Source of the DNA: Vibrio orientalis CIP 102891 = ATCC 33934
GTDB lineage: Bacteria; Pseudomonadota; Gammaproteobacteria; Enterobacterales; Vibrionaceae
Length of the DNA stretch: 64,000 bases
Direction of reading: 5' to 3'
Assembly: GCF_000176235.1 (NCBI RefSeq)
Contig: NZ_ACZV01000005.1
Span: 1,488,001-1,552,000, forward strand
Shown here: positions 1 to 9,078 of the stretch, in pieces
Layout of the letters: every line of letters starts with the position of its first letter
Numbering within the stretch: position 1 is the stretch's first letter
Notes under the pieces: generated by a model
What the model saw: only the letters and a program-made list of their open reading frames with translations
Databases searched by the model: none
Told to the model about the DNA's origin: nothing
Translations under genes and position numbers: made by a program

Positions 1-1
1 A

Positions 2-202
2 ATTGAAGGTGATGCCTCATTGGTTGAAGGCCCATCAATCCCCACATCATGGCAAGCAGCACTGGAATTGTTCGACCAAAGTCATTTCTTTAAAGCCCAA
101 TTTAGCGAGCAGTTTTGTAAAATCTATCTCGCCAATAAACAGCATGAGCAAGAGCACTTTTCAGCTCAAGTATCCCCACTTGAGTACCAATGGTACAAGT
201 AA
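2..202 (+). CDS. puuA: Glutamine synthetase family protein, C-terminal end (probable gamma-glutamylputrescine synthetase)
   Basis: Only the last 66 codons are inside the window; the gene runs in from the left edge and stops with TAA at 200-202. The tail contains GPSIPTSW and ends SPLEYQWYK, which is how PuuA-type members of the glutamine synthetase family end. PuuA joins glutamate to putrescine, the first step of the gamma-glutamylated putrescine degradation route. The next gene, 28 bp downstream on the same strand, encodes a PuuB-like oxidase, which supports this reading and suggests an operon. The active site lies outside the window, so another glutamine synthetase-like ligase cannot be excluded. 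Confidence 0.75.
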   Translation: MEGDASLVEGPSIPTSWQAALELFDQSHFFKAQFSEQFCKIYLANKQHEQEHFSAQVSPLEYQWYK

Positions 203-230
203 GTTCAACTTTAGTTTTAAGGACAAGGCT

Positions 231-1508
231 ATGAAAGCAAAGCACACGCACTCTTACTACGCAGCGTCAGCAAATCAAAATTTCGATTTCCCGATGTTAA
301 AAGGCGCACACAAGGCAGACGTTTGTGTCGTTGGCTCAGGTATTACGGGCGCGACCGCTGCACTTGAACTTGCCAATCGTGGTTTTAAAGTCATTGTTCT
401 TGAGGGTAAGCGAGTCGGCTGGGGCGCATCGGGCCGTAGTGGCGGACAGGCGATTTTTGGTTGGGCGTCGGAGCAACACACTTTAGAAAAGCTCGTTGGT
501 AAATCAGACGCTCGTAAGTTGTGGGATATGTCAGTTGATGCTCTCACACTGACTAAAGCTAACATTAAAAAATACAATATCGACTGTGATTGGCGCGATG
601 GTATGGTGCACTTGGGCATGAAGCCAAGGCATGACCGAGAACTCCAAGCATGGCATGACGATCTTACCGAAAACTATGACTACCAATCTCTCGAAATGTG
701 GGATCAAGATAAGACACGGGAACATATCGCTAGTGACCGTTATACATCCGGTATGTTTGATGCCAACAGCGGCCATCTTCACCCTCTGAACTACACGCTA
801 GGCTTGGTTAAAGCCGCTCAAGCTGCGGGGGTTGAATTCTATGAGCAGAGTGAATGTAAAAAGATTGAGCATGGTGACCCTGCGACACTATTTACCGCTC
901 AAGGTAGCGTCGAAGCAAATCATGTGGTGCTGGCCTGTAATGCTTATATGGATGGGCTGGAAACCAAACTAGAAAATCGTGTTATGCCCGTCGGTACTTA
1001 TATCTGTGCCACTGAACCACTAGGTGAAGACGTCACAGCTCAACTGATGAAAGACCACATCTCAGCGTGTGACATTAACTTTGTACTTGACTACTTCCGC
1101 TGCTCAGGCGATCACCGAATGTTATTTGGCGGCCGAGTTAGCTATTCAGGGGTTGCTCCACTCAATCTTGAAAAAGCGATGCAGTCACGCATGGTCGATA
1201 TCTACCCACAACTTAAAGACGCCAAGATCGATTTTGCTTGGGGTGGCAATGTAGCCATCACTCTCAATCGCGCCCCACATTTTGGCCGTATCAAGCCCAA
1301 TGTCTACTTCGCACAAGGCTTCTCCGGCCATGGTATCGCTGCAACCGGTATGGCGGGCACCTTAATGGCAGAATGTATTGCGACCACTGCTGAGCGCTTC
1401 GCCATTTTTGACAAGATTCCCCATCACCCATTCCCGGGTGGGCGCTTGTTCCGCACCCCTGCATTAGTGTTAGCCATGTCTTATTTCCGAATTCGGGACA
1501 TGCTATAG
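231..1508 (+). CDS. puuB: FAD-dependent gamma-glutamylputrescine oxidase-like protein
   Basis: A 425-residue DAO-type flavoprotein. The Rossmann FAD fingerprint GSGITG is at residues 35-40, followed by the GWGASGRSGGQ motif typical of this family; the C-terminal part holds GFSGHG. By family, it oxidatively deaminates gamma-glutamylputrescine to the aldehyde, making hydrogen peroxide. The frame is open further upstream to base 3, but that stretch is the puuA coding region in another frame. ATG at 231 has a good ribosome site (AAGGACAA) and gives the usual family length. It is the second gene of a puuA-puuB unit. Substrate is inferred from the neighbour; related oxidases act on other amines. 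Confidence 0.8.
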   Translation: MKAKHTHSYYAASANQNFDFPMLKGAHKADVCVVGSGITGATAALELANRGFKVIVLEGKRVGWGASGRSGGQAIFGWASEQHTLEKLVGKSDARKLWDMSVDALTLTKANIKKYNIDCDWRDGMVHLGMKPRHDRELQAWHDDLTENYDYQSLEMWDQDKTREHIASDRYTSGMFDANSGHLHPLNYTLGLVKAAQAAGVEFYEQSECKKIEHGDPATLFTAQGSVEANHVVLACNAYMDGLETKLENRVMPVGTYICATEPLGEDVTAQLMKDHISACDINFVLDYFRCSGDHRMLFGGRVSYSGVAPLNLEKAMQSRMVDIYPQLKDAKIDFAWGGNVAITLNRAPHFGRIKPNVYFAQGFSGHGIAATGMAGTLMAECIATTAERFAIFDKIPHHPFPGGRLFRTPALVLAMSYFRIRDML

Positions 1509-1550
1509 CCGCCGCACTGGCCACAACACCTATTTCGCATTAAATACAAA

Positions 1551-1578
1551 AACGCCCACCAAATGGCGGGCGTTACTT
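1551..1578. terminator. Bidirectional terminator between puuB and sohB
   Basis: Inverted repeat with arms AACGCCCACC (1551-1560) and GGCGGGCGTT (1565-1574) with one mismatch and a 4-base loop, A-rich on the left and T-containing on the right. It lies between two convergent genes and can serve both. Confidence 0.7.
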
Positions 1579-1592
1579 AATAGGTCATCCAT

Positions 1593-2654
1593 TTATACAA
1601 TTGGACGTTGACCTCGGTCGATTAGCTTCATCAATACATTATCAGCAGCTTCACCCGCAAGGCCTGCAAGCTTTGAGGTTAACTTTTTCTTCTCAACATA
1701 GTGAATAGCCAGTACGGTTTTATCTTTACACGCCTCAACAACCAGATCGTCTGAAGTTTTAATCTCATCAACCAAACCTAGTTCATGCGCTTGTGTGCCA
1801 AACCAATGCTCACCTGTCGCCACTTTCTCTAGTTCAAGTGCTGGGCGACGCTCGCGGATAAAATCTTTGAACAAGCCATGAGTTTCTTCTAGCTCTTGCT
1901 TGAATTTCTCACGCGCTTTATCGGTATTTTCACCGAACATAGTCAAAGTGCGTTTGTACTCACCTGCCGTTAACTGTTCATACTCAATATCATACTTTTT
2001 CAGCACTTTATTAAAGTTTGGTAACTGAGCAATCACGCCGATAGAACCTACGATTGCAAATGGGGCAGAGACAATTTTGTCCGCAATACATGCCATCATG
2101 TAACCGCCACTTGCTGCCACTTTATCTACCGAGATAGTCAATGGAAGCTTTGCCGCTTTAAGGCGATCAAGCTGAGACGATGCAAGGCCATAACCATGGA
2201 CCATACCACCGCCAGACTCTAGGCGTAGCAGCACTTCATCACCTTCACGAGCCACCGCTAGAATCGCGGTTACTTCTTCACGTAGCGATGCCACTTCTTT
2301 AGCATCAATACTGCCTTTAAAATCTAACACAAACAGGTGAGGTTCGCGTTTGCTATCAAGATCGCCTTCTTTTGACGCTTTCTTGATCTCTTTCTCGCGA
2401 GTTTTGTTTTTCTCTTTATCCTGTTTTTTCTCTGCTTTATCACGAGCTTTGATAAAGGCTTCATCATGAAGGTGGTGCTCTAGCTGCTCTACTGTATGCT
2501 TGTGCTGTTCAGTTAGGTTGGTAATTTCCAACTCACCTTTCGCCGCACCGCTTTTTCCACCAGCCGCTTTGGCTATAACTAAAATCGCAACCACTGCGAC
2601 TACGACAGTCACAATCTTGGCTAAAAACAGCCCGTAGTCCAACAAAAATTCCAA
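1593..2654 (-). CDS. sohB: SohB inner-membrane S49 protease
   Basis: A 353-residue S49 family peptidase. One membrane segment is visible at residues 12-28, then a highly charged lysine/glutamate-rich stretch (about 65-100) and the protease domain. The nucleophile is Ser182 in ASGGY, and Lys234 in GEYKRT sits 52 residues later, the spacing of the S49 Ser-Lys dyad. SohB is the small relative of SppA; this window also carries sppA at 46.8 kb. It is a single gene on the minus strand, diverging from the YciK-type reductase gene. Its physiological substrates are not known in the family. Confidence 0.92.
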   Translation of the reverse strand: MEFLLDYGLFLAKIVTVVVAVVAILVIAKAAGGKSGAAKGELEITNLTEQHKHTVEQLEHHLHDEAFIKARDKAEKKQDKEKNKTREKEIKKASKEGDLDSKREPHLFVLDFKGSIDAKEVASLREEVTAILAVAREGDEVLLRLESGGGMVHGYGLASSQLDRLKAAKLPLTISVDKVAASGGYMMACIADKIVSAPFAIVGSIGVIAQLPNFNKVLKKYDIEYEQLTAGEYKRTLTMFGENTDKAREKFKQELEETHGLFKDFIRERRPALELEKVATGEHWFGTQAHELGLVDEIKTSDDLVVEACKDKTVLAIHYVEKKKLTSKLAGLAGEAADNVLMKLIDRGQRPIV

Positions 2655-2743
2655 TGTGATTATCCTCTAATGTGCGAATTAGTGTATTGTAACCACCATC
2701 TTACGGAATCATAAAGTAAATCATTACAATAAGGATACACATC

Positions 2744-3487
2744 GTGGAATATGCTGTTTCTTCAGATGCCTTGAAGGGTAAAGTCATTCTGGTTACTGGT
2801 GCGGGCGCGGGTATTGGTAAACAAGCCGCGCTTTCTTATGCTCAGCACGGCGCCACCGTGATTTTACTTGGTCGTACAGTGAAAAAACTGGAACAAACTT
2901 ACGACGAAATTGAAGCTGCGGGTTACCCACAGCCGGCGATTATTCCGCTCGATATGAAAGGCGCGACGAAGCAAAACTACCTGGATATGGTGGATACCAT
3001 TGAAGGTCAATTCGGCCGCTTAGATGGCGTACTTCACAACGCAAGTCTACTCGGTGTGATCAGCCCGTTTGACCAAATCGGCGAAGATAACTTTGACGAT
3101 ATCATGCAGGTCAACGTTAAGGCCCAATTCTTACTGACACAAGCTGTGCTTCCTTTGCTACATAAATCAGAAGATGCTCGTATTGTATTTACCTCTTCCA
3201 CTGTTGGTCACAGTGGTCGCGCATTCTGGGGCACTTACGCAATGTCGAAGTTTGCTACAGAAGGTATGATGCAGATCCTTGCCGATGAACTTAGCGACAC
3301 CACTATTCGCGTTAATGCCATTAATCCAGGTGCGACACGTACCGGAATGCGTGCCAAAGCTTACCCTGCAGAAGATGCCGATCTGCTAAAAACACCACTG
3401 GATATCATGCCACTTTACCTATATTTGATGGCACCAGAAGGTCAAGCTGTCAATGGCGAGTGTATTGACGCCCAACCAAAAAAATAG
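2744..3487 (+). CDS. yciK: YciK family short-chain dehydrogenase/reductase
   Basis: A 247-residue short-chain oxidoreductase. The cofactor motif TGAGAGIG is at residues 18-25, the catalytic serine at 151-152, and the YxxxK pair is Tyr165/Lys169. The segment from KGKVILVTG onward matches E. coli YciK closely, including FTSSTVG and the INPGATRT loop. Translation starts at GTG (2744) behind AAGGATACACATC. The substrate of YciK is not established. It diverges from sohB with an 89-bp spacer that must hold both promoters, and ends before a strong terminator. Confidence 0.9.
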   Translation: MEYAVSSDALKGKVILVTGAGAGIGKQAALSYAQHGATVILLGRTVKKLEQTYDEIEAAGYPQPAIIPLDMKGATKQNYLDMVDTIEGQFGRLDGVLHNASLLGVISPFDQIGEDNFDDIMQVNVKAQFLLTQAVLPLLHKSEDARIVFTSSTVGHSGRAFWGTYAMSKFATEGMMQILADELSDTTIRVNAINPGATRTGMRAKAYPAEDADLLKTPLDIMPLYLYLMAPEGQAVNGECIDAQPKK

Positions 3488-3513
3488 ATCTTATTTTTCT
3501 AAATAAAATTCAG

Positions 3514-3552
3514 CGCCTTGTGTTTTTGAATCGAAGCACAAGGCGTTTTTTT
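3514..3552 (+). terminator. Rho-independent terminator after yciK
   Basis: A perfect 9-bp stem, CGCCTTGTG at 3514-3522 and CACAAGGCG at 3537-3545, is followed directly by seven T residues. It isolates yciK from the SOS operon promoter that starts about 25 bp further on. Confidence 0.88.
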
Positions 3553-3574
3553 ATCCATTCAATCTTTCATCCCC

Positions 3575-3616
3575 TTGCCGATAATTAATAATAATTTATA
3601 CTGTATATATATACAG
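3575..3616 (+). promoter_or_regulatory. SOS promoter with LexA operator for imuA-imuB-dnaE2
   Basis: The LexA box CTGTATATATATACAG at 3601-3616 is a perfect 16-bp palindrome of the CTGT-N8-ACAG type. It overlaps a candidate -10 element TATACT (3597-3602), itself 16 bp from a -35-like TTGCCG (3575-3580). Repressor binding would cover the -10 element and the start point. The ATG of imuA lies only 10 bp past the box, so the leader must be very short, and the ribosome site AGG overlaps the operator. Confidence 0.93.
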
Positions 3617-3626
3617 GTAAATTATT

Positions 3627-4304
3627 ATGTATGAATTAATCGAAAACCTTAAACAGAAACAATGGCTTTGGTCTGGAGTACAAACTCCGGAGCATTCTGA
3701 CCACTACCCAACAGGCTATGATCTTCTTGATCAAAAGCTAGAGGGGGGATTTCCTAAACATGGTGTTATTGAGCTCCAAGGCGCCTCAAGTATTGGCGAA
3801 TTGCGTCTGTTAATCCCACATCTAAAAAATACCAGCCAAGAGCGCTTATCGGTCTTTATTCAGCCCCCGGGGGATCTCTGTGCAGAACAGTTATGCAATG
3901 AAGGGATTGATAACAATAAAGTCTTACTTGTCTACCCAAGGAGTGAAAAAGAAGCATTATGGACCGCAGAGCAATGCTTACGTAGTGGGGCTTGTAGCAA
4001 CGTACTGCTATGGCACTCTAGCTTAGAAGTTCACCAAGCAAGGCGCTTACAAGTGGCGAGTGAGCGCGGTAATGCCGTCCACTTTTTGTTTAAGACCGAG
4101 AACAAAAACGTTTTCTCTTTACCCGTTAATCTAAGCATGCATTTAGCCCCTCACCCATCAGGGATCGAAGTGACTATTACCAAAAGAAAAGGCGGGTGGC
4201 CACAAGGCAGCTTCATCATTGATATGACATCTCACTGGCCAAGTCTAACCCTACAACCAAAGTCGCCAGTGGTTATTCCGTTCCCTTTAAGGCAGCAAGG
4301 TTAA
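3627..4304 (+). CDS. imuA: ImuA, SulA/RecA-like accessory protein of the translesion mutasome
   Basis: A 225-residue protein beginning MYELIENLKQKQWLW and carrying the TGYDLLDQKLEGGFPKHGVIE segment shared by ImuA and the RecA/SulA superfamily. It lacks an obvious functional Walker A motif: the corresponding stretch reads ELQGASSIGELR. ImuA partners ImuB and DnaE2 in damage-induced mutagenesis, and in studied bacteria all three are needed. The position as first gene directly behind a LexA box, with imuB 2 bp downstream, supports the assignment. Its biochemical role is the least understood of the three. Confidence 0.88.
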   Translation: MYELIENLKQKQWLWSGVQTPEHSDHYPTGYDLLDQKLEGGFPKHGVIELQGASSIGELRLLIPHLKNTSQERLSVFIQPPGDLCAEQLCNEGIDNNKVLLVYPRSEKEALWTAEQCLRSGACSNVLLWHSSLEVHQARRLQVASERGNAVHFLFKTENKNVFSLPVNLSMHLAPHPSGIEVTITKRKGGWPQGSFIIDMTSHWPSLTLQPKSPVVIPFPLRQQG

Positions 4305-4306
4305 AC

Positions 4307-5707
4307 ATGCAGAGCTGGTTATACCTACACTTTCCTGCATTGCAGTTAGATGGACTGTTTTCAGAGCAGACTGCCCTACCCTTAGCGATTGTAGAATCCA
4401 AACGCTTTAAGGTCGTCCAGCACAATATGGCTGCCCATGAGCAAGGTATTGAACTTGGTATGGGATTAGGGACCGCCAGTGCTCTCTGTCACCAACTGCA
4501 AGTCCACCCTTATGATGAAAATGTTGAGCAGCAAGCATTGATGAATATCGCCCAATGGCTGTATATGGTGACGTCTGATATTTGCTTATTTCCCCCCCAA
4601 GGTATCCTGCTCAAAGTCACCAATATGCTTTCTCTCTATGGCGGATTAGAGGCTTACTGGCAACGCGTATCCGAACATTTAAATCAGCTCGATTTTCACT
4701 ATCAATTCTCGATAGGATTTTCTCCTTTTTCAGCCATGTTACTGGCGAAAGCTAATACACAGCTATTAACACTAGATAAACAGGTGATTATTGATGCTCT
4801 AAAGCCTTTCCCACTCCAAGCCACCGAGTTAGAGATTAACAAAGTCGAGAAACTACAAAGAGTTGGGGTGGCAACCTTACGTGAGTTACTGGAAATTCCC
4901 ATGCAGGAGTTGGCACGCCGCTTCGATATTGATTTAGTCAATTATATTGGCCGACTAATGGGACAGTTTAAACACCCTATTGATTTCTATCACCCACCAG
5001 AACAGTTTGAGAGCTATCAAGAGTTACTGTTTGATATTGAGAATATCCAGTGGCTTGAAAAGCCGTTATCTAAGCTACTTAAAAAACTAGAAATCTTCTT
5101 AACCATACGTAATCAAGTCGGTTATGAGCTTGAACTTGTTTTGCAGCAACGAGATAAAGAAGCGCGCTCCGTTCCATTTTATTCCGCCAGTGGGGATTAC
5201 TTTGCCAATCGTTGGATGGTGCTGTGCCAGCTCACGATGGAATCTTTGCAACTTGAAGCCCCCGTTCAAGGCTTAACACTACGCTTAATCCGCAGTGGTG
5301 AGCTTGAATCCACCAGCGCAGATCTATTTAAAGGTTTTCAAGGCGAACAAACTGAAATGGAGCTAATCGGTCTTCTGCAGGCCAAATTAGGTAAAGAGCA
5401 GGTACGGAAAACCGCGCACAATCACGATCCTCGCCCAGGAAAGTCGACCTTACTCTGTGACCCTACCTTGCCAATCCCAAAGAAACTGGCGAGCAATAAG
5501 CTCCGACCTAACTTTATGTTGCCAACTCCAGAGCTTCTATCTGAAAAGGTATCGCTGATTCAAGGCCCAGAACGATTTGTAACTGGATGGTGGGATGGTG
5601 ATGACATGACCCGAGATTACTTCGTCGCACGTAGCGATCAAGGACGCTGGCTATGGGTATTTCGTAACCAAGAGATGCAGTGGTTTACCCACGGTCTATT
5701 TAGTTAA
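4307..5707 (+). CDS. imuB: ImuB, catalytically inactive Y-family polymerase-like adaptor
   Basis: A 466-residue Y-family polymerase relative. Its start WLYLHFPALQLDG corresponds to the DxD-containing first motif of DinB, but the metal-binding aspartates are not conserved. The second carboxylate motif (S-x-D-E in DinB) is replaced by PPQGILLKV. This loss of catalytic residues is the known hallmark of ImuB, which acts as a hub binding the sliding clamp, ImuA and DnaE2. A helix-hairpin-like segment (KLQRVGVATLRELLEI) and a little-finger region follow. It is 2 bp downstream of imuA and 13 bp upstream of dnaE2, so the three are co-transcribed. Confidence 0.92.
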   Translation: MQSWLYLHFPALQLDGLFSEQTALPLAIVESKRFKVVQHNMAAHEQGIELGMGLGTASALCHQLQVHPYDENVEQQALMNIAQWLYMVTSDICLFPPQGILLKVTNMLSLYGGLEAYWQRVSEHLNQLDFHYQFSIGFSPFSAMLLAKANTQLLTLDKQVIIDALKPFPLQATELEINKVEKLQRVGVATLRELLEIPMQELARRFDIDLVNYIGRLMGQFKHPIDFYHPPEQFESYQELLFDIENIQWLEKPLSKLLKKLEIFLTIRNQVGYELELVLQQRDKEARSVPFYSASGDYFANRWMVLCQLTMESLQLEAPVQGLTLRLIRSGELESTSADLFKGFQGEQTEMELIGLLQAKLGKEQVRKTAHNHDPRPGKSTLLCDPTLPIPKKLASNKLRPNFMLPTPELLSEKVSLIQGPERFVTGWWDGDDMTRDYFVARSDQGRWLWVFRNQEMQWFTHGLFS

Positions 5708-5720
5708 TCAAGGTAACGCC

Positions 5721-8700
5721 ATGGCTTATGCTGAACTTTTTTGTCAGAGCAACTTTTCCTTTTTAACTGGCGCTTCCCATGCTCAGGAGCTGATCTTACA
5801 GGCGGATTTTTTACGCTACCACTCACTGGCTATCACTGATGAGTGCTCGGTTGCCGGAGTAGTGAGAGCTTATAGTGCGATAAAAAATCAGCAGCTCAAC
5901 ATCAAACTGATTATCGGCAGTATGTTCTGGCTCAATGAGGAATGCCAAGTGGTGCTGATCTGCCCAAGTCGAGAAGCGTATGCCGAACTATGTCGTATCA
6001 TCACCAATGCGAGAAGGCGTTCAGAGAAAGGACAATACCAACTGTCTGAGTGGGACTTGATGTCGATTCGACATTGCTTCGTTCTGTGGCTGCCTTGTCA
6101 CAAGCCAAGCGATAAAAAATGGGGACACTGGCTAGCTCAGCAGCATCAACATCGTCTATGGCTTGCGGTTCAGCGCCATCTATCTTGTGATGACAAACAG
6201 TACCTTGAATACTGCCAACAATTAGCAGAACAACTACATTTACCTATCACCGCTTGTGGTGGGGTATTAATGCACACCGCCACACGCCTGCCCTTGCAGC
6301 ATACACTCACTGCTATCAAACACGGTTGCAGTGTCAATGAACTAGGCGAACAACTGCTGACCAATACCGAAAGAAGTCTGCGCAGCCAAGAAAAACTCAG
6401 CAAACTGTTTAAGCCAGAATGGCTCGCGGAAAGCGTTGCAATTGCCGAGCGATGCAGTTTTAGCCTCAAGGAGCTTCAGTACGAATACCCGAGCGAACTT
6501 GTTCCTGACGGTTACTCGCCAATGAGCTATCTCAGGCAATTAGTCGAAACAGGGAAAAAGCGCCGCTTCCCAGAAGGTGTGCCTAGCGACATTCAGCAAA
6601 CCATTAATAAAGAACTGTGCTTAATCGAAGAGCTCAACTACCCCTTTTACTTTTTAACCATTCACGACATCGTGATGTTTGCCAAGCGCCATCATATTCT
6701 CTATCAAGGGCGCGGCTCTGCCGCTAACTCTGTGGTCTGTTACTGCTTAGAAATCACTGCCGTCGATCCAAGACAAATCTCGGTCTTGTTTGAGCGCTTT
6801 ATTAGTAAAGAACGTGATGAGCCGCCTGATATTGATGTCGATTTTGAACATGAACGACGTGAAGAAGTGATTCAATACATCTACCAAAAATATGGCCGTG
6901 AGCGCGCAGCTCTCGCCGCCACGGTCATCTCTTACCGCTTTAAAAGTGCTGTGCGTGATGTCGGTAAAGCGCTCGGTATTGAAGAAAGCCAGCTCGATTA
7001 CTTTATTAAAAACGTTAATCGTCGAGACCGGGCTCAAGGCTGGCAAGCGCAAATCGTTGAATTGGGCCTACAACCAGACTCGCTCAAAGGTGAGCAATTT
7101 ATTACCTTGATCAACGATATTCTGGGTTTCCCACGCCATCTCTCCCAGCATGTGGGCGGTTTTATTATTGCCGCAGGGCCACTGTATGAACTCGTCCCCG
7201 TTGAAAATGCTTCAATGGCGGATCGTACCGTCATCCAATGGGATAAAGACGATTTGGAATCACTCAAGCTGCTTAAGGTGGATGTCCTTGCACTTGGTAT
7301 GCTATCTGCCATTCGAAAATGCTTTAACTTGGTGGAAAAGTACCACCAGCAATCCCTTAGCATCGCTGAAATCACCCGTCGTCAAGACGATGCCAATGTC
7401 TACCAAATGATTCAGCGAGCAGACACTGTAGGTGTGTTCCAAATCGAGTCACGCGCTCAAATGAGTATGCTGCCACGACTAAAACCCGCAACTTACTATG
7501 ACTTGGTGATTCAAATTGCGATTGTCAGACCGGGCCCGATTCAAGGCGATATGGTCCATCCATTCCTCAAGCGTAGAAATGGTGAAGAACAAATCAACTA
7601 CCCATCCGAAGAAGTACGCAGTGTCTTACAACGCACTCTTGGCGTACCTATTTTCCAAGAACAAGTGATTAAAATTGCGATGGTTGCGGCTGGCTTTAGC
7701 GGTGGTGAAGCCGATCAGTTAAGACGAGCGATGGCCGCTTGGAAGAAAAGTGGTGACCTCGTAAAGTTTAAGACCAAACTTATCGAAGGCATGCTCAGTC
7801 GTGGCTATGAGCTAGAATTTGCCAAACGAATCTTTGAGCAAATTCTGGGCTTTGGTGAGTATGGGTTTCCTGAAAGTCATTCAGCCTCTTTTGCTGTCCT
7901 TGCTTATTGTTCAGCATGGCTAAAACACTATTACCCTGAAGCGTTTTATACATCTTTACTTAACAGCCTACCGATGGGCTTTTATAGCGCCTCACAGCTG
8001 GTACAAGATGCTCATCGACACAAGGTAGTCATCTTGCCTATTTGCGTTAATGTATCGCTCTACGACCATCAGATGGTCTCTCATCAAGGTGGTTGGGCAA
8101 TACGCCTAGGGTTTCGGCAAATAAAGGGGTTCAGCCCGCAAAGCGCCAAACAACTCATCCACGCAAGAGCCAAAAGTGGTTTTACTCACGCAGGCCAAAT
8201 CAAACATATTGGCCTAAACCGCCGAGATGTCGACCTACTTGCTTCCGCGAATGCCATGCACACTCTGAGTCAGAATCGCTATCAAACCCGCTGGGCAATG
8301 ATGGACTCACTCTCCGATTTACCCCTGTTTCAAGATACCCAAGATGACACAGCGCCACTTATTGGGACACCAACAGAAAGCCAAACATTACTTGAAGATT
8401 ATGCCGCAACGGGACTTTCTCTGGCTAAACACCCTATTACTCTACTCGATGACGCAGGCGTACTCGGCCGCTTTACTCGTATGCAAGAGTTAAAAAATAA
8501 GCAGCACCAATCATTAGTCACGGTGACAGGGGTCGTGACAGGTAAGCAATCACCTGGCACAGCAGCGGGTGTTACCTTCTTCACCTTAGAAGATGATACA
8601 GGCAACATTAATGTTGTAGTTTGGAAAGCAACGGCGAGAGCGCAAAAATCCGCCTACTTAACCGCGAAAATATTACAAGTAAAAGGGATTTTAGAAAAAG

Positions 8701-8792
8701 AAGGTGATGTTCATCATGTCATTGCGGGGCGTTTGATCGACATGACCGATAGCTTGCAAGGGCTACATAGCAAATCGAGAGATTTCCATTAA
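5721..8792 (+). CDS. dnaE2: DnaE2 (ImuC) error-prone DNA polymerase
   Basis: A 1023-residue C-family polymerase, the length usual for DnaE2 rather than the replicative DnaE (about 1160). The order is PHP domain (1 to about 250), palm with the catalytic PDIDVDF near residues 369-375, fingers, a helix-hairpin-helix region, and an OB fold (VTVTGVVTGKQSPGTAAG) near 930-990. YQGRGSAANS just before the palm is also typical. It synthesises across lesions with ImuA and ImuB when SOS is induced. In the PHP domain the opening reads AELFCQSNFSF where many DnaE2 have His in place of the Phe, so one metal ligand may be lost. It is the last gene of the operon, followed by a terminator. Confidence 0.95.
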   Translation: MAYAELFCQSNFSFLTGASHAQELILQADFLRYHSLAITDECSVAGVVRAYSAIKNQQLNIKLIIGSMFWLNEECQVVLICPSREAYAELCRIITNARRRSEKGQYQLSEWDLMSIRHCFVLWLPCHKPSDKKWGHWLAQQHQHRLWLAVQRHLSCDDKQYLEYCQQLAEQLHLPITACGGVLMHTATRLPLQHTLTAIKHGCSVNELGEQLLTNTERSLRSQEKLSKLFKPEWLAESVAIAERCSFSLKELQYEYPSELVPDGYSPMSYLRQLVETGKKRRFPEGVPSDIQQTINKELCLIEELNYPFYFLTIHDIVMFAKRHHILYQGRGSAANSVVCYCLEITAVDPRQISVLFERFISKERDEPPDIDVDFEHERREEVIQYIYQKYGRERAALAATVISYRFKSAVRDVGKALGIEESQLDYFIKNVNRRDRAQGWQAQIVELGLQPDSLKGEQFITLINDILGFPRHLSQHVGGFIIAAGPLYELVPVENASMADRTVIQWDKDDLESLKLLKVDVLALGMLSAIRKCFNLVEKYHQQSLSIAEITRRQDDANVYQMIQRADTVGVFQIESRAQMSMLPRLKPATYYDLVIQIAIVRPGPIQGDMVHPFLKRRNGEEQINYPSEEVRSVLQRTLGVPIFQEQVIKIAMVAAGFSGGEADQLRRAMAAWKKSGDLVKFKTKLIEGMLSRGYELEFAKRIFEQILGFGEYGFPESHSASFAVLAYCSAWLKHYYPEAFYTSLLNSLPMGFYSASQLVQDAHRHKVVILPICVNVSLYDHQMVSHQGGWAIRLGFRQIKGFSPQSAKQLIHARAKSGFTHAGQIKHIGLNRRDVDLLASANAMHTLSQNRYQTRWAMMDSLSDLPLFQDTQDDTAPLIGTPTESQTLLEDYAATGLSLAKHPITLLDDAGVLGRFTRMQELKNKQHQSLVTVTGVVTGKQSPGTAAGVTFFTLEDDTGNINVVVWKATARAQKSAYLTAKILQVKGILEKEGDVHHVIAGRLIDMTDSLQGLHSKSRDFH

Positions 8793-8807
8793 CGTTTCAG
8801 TGGCAAG

Positions 8808-8836
8808 AAAAAAAGGGAGCCGAAGCTCCCTTTTTG
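8808..8836. terminator. Terminator of the imu operon, followed by an empty spacer
   Basis: GGGAGC (8815-8820), loop CGAA, GCTCCC (8825-8830), with A7 before and T5 after, so it would work on both strands. The remaining bases up to the end of cheV at 9079 are A+T-rich; I see no gene, RNA or clear operator there. Confidence 0.88.
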
Positions 8837-9078
8837 CTGTTACTTTGACAAACTAAAACTTGTCTTCAGCGTCCATACTTCTTTTCTTATATTCCCTATA
8901 TAGCAACATACATAAGGTCATAACAACCTTAGAAGAAAGCCATATCATTAATAAGAACTACCTTAAGAGTCTGATGAAAAGTTGCATTTGATAGTTACAT
9001 CATTTTGATTAACAAAATAACCCCATAAATATAGCATTCAGCCGAATTACGGTCACGCCCTATTGATCGGGTGATGCT

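Noticed and set aside
3..230. Possible 76-residue N-terminal extension of the puuB-like protein
   Set aside because: This stretch is the puuA coding region in another frame, and ATG 231 has a good ribosome site and the family start.
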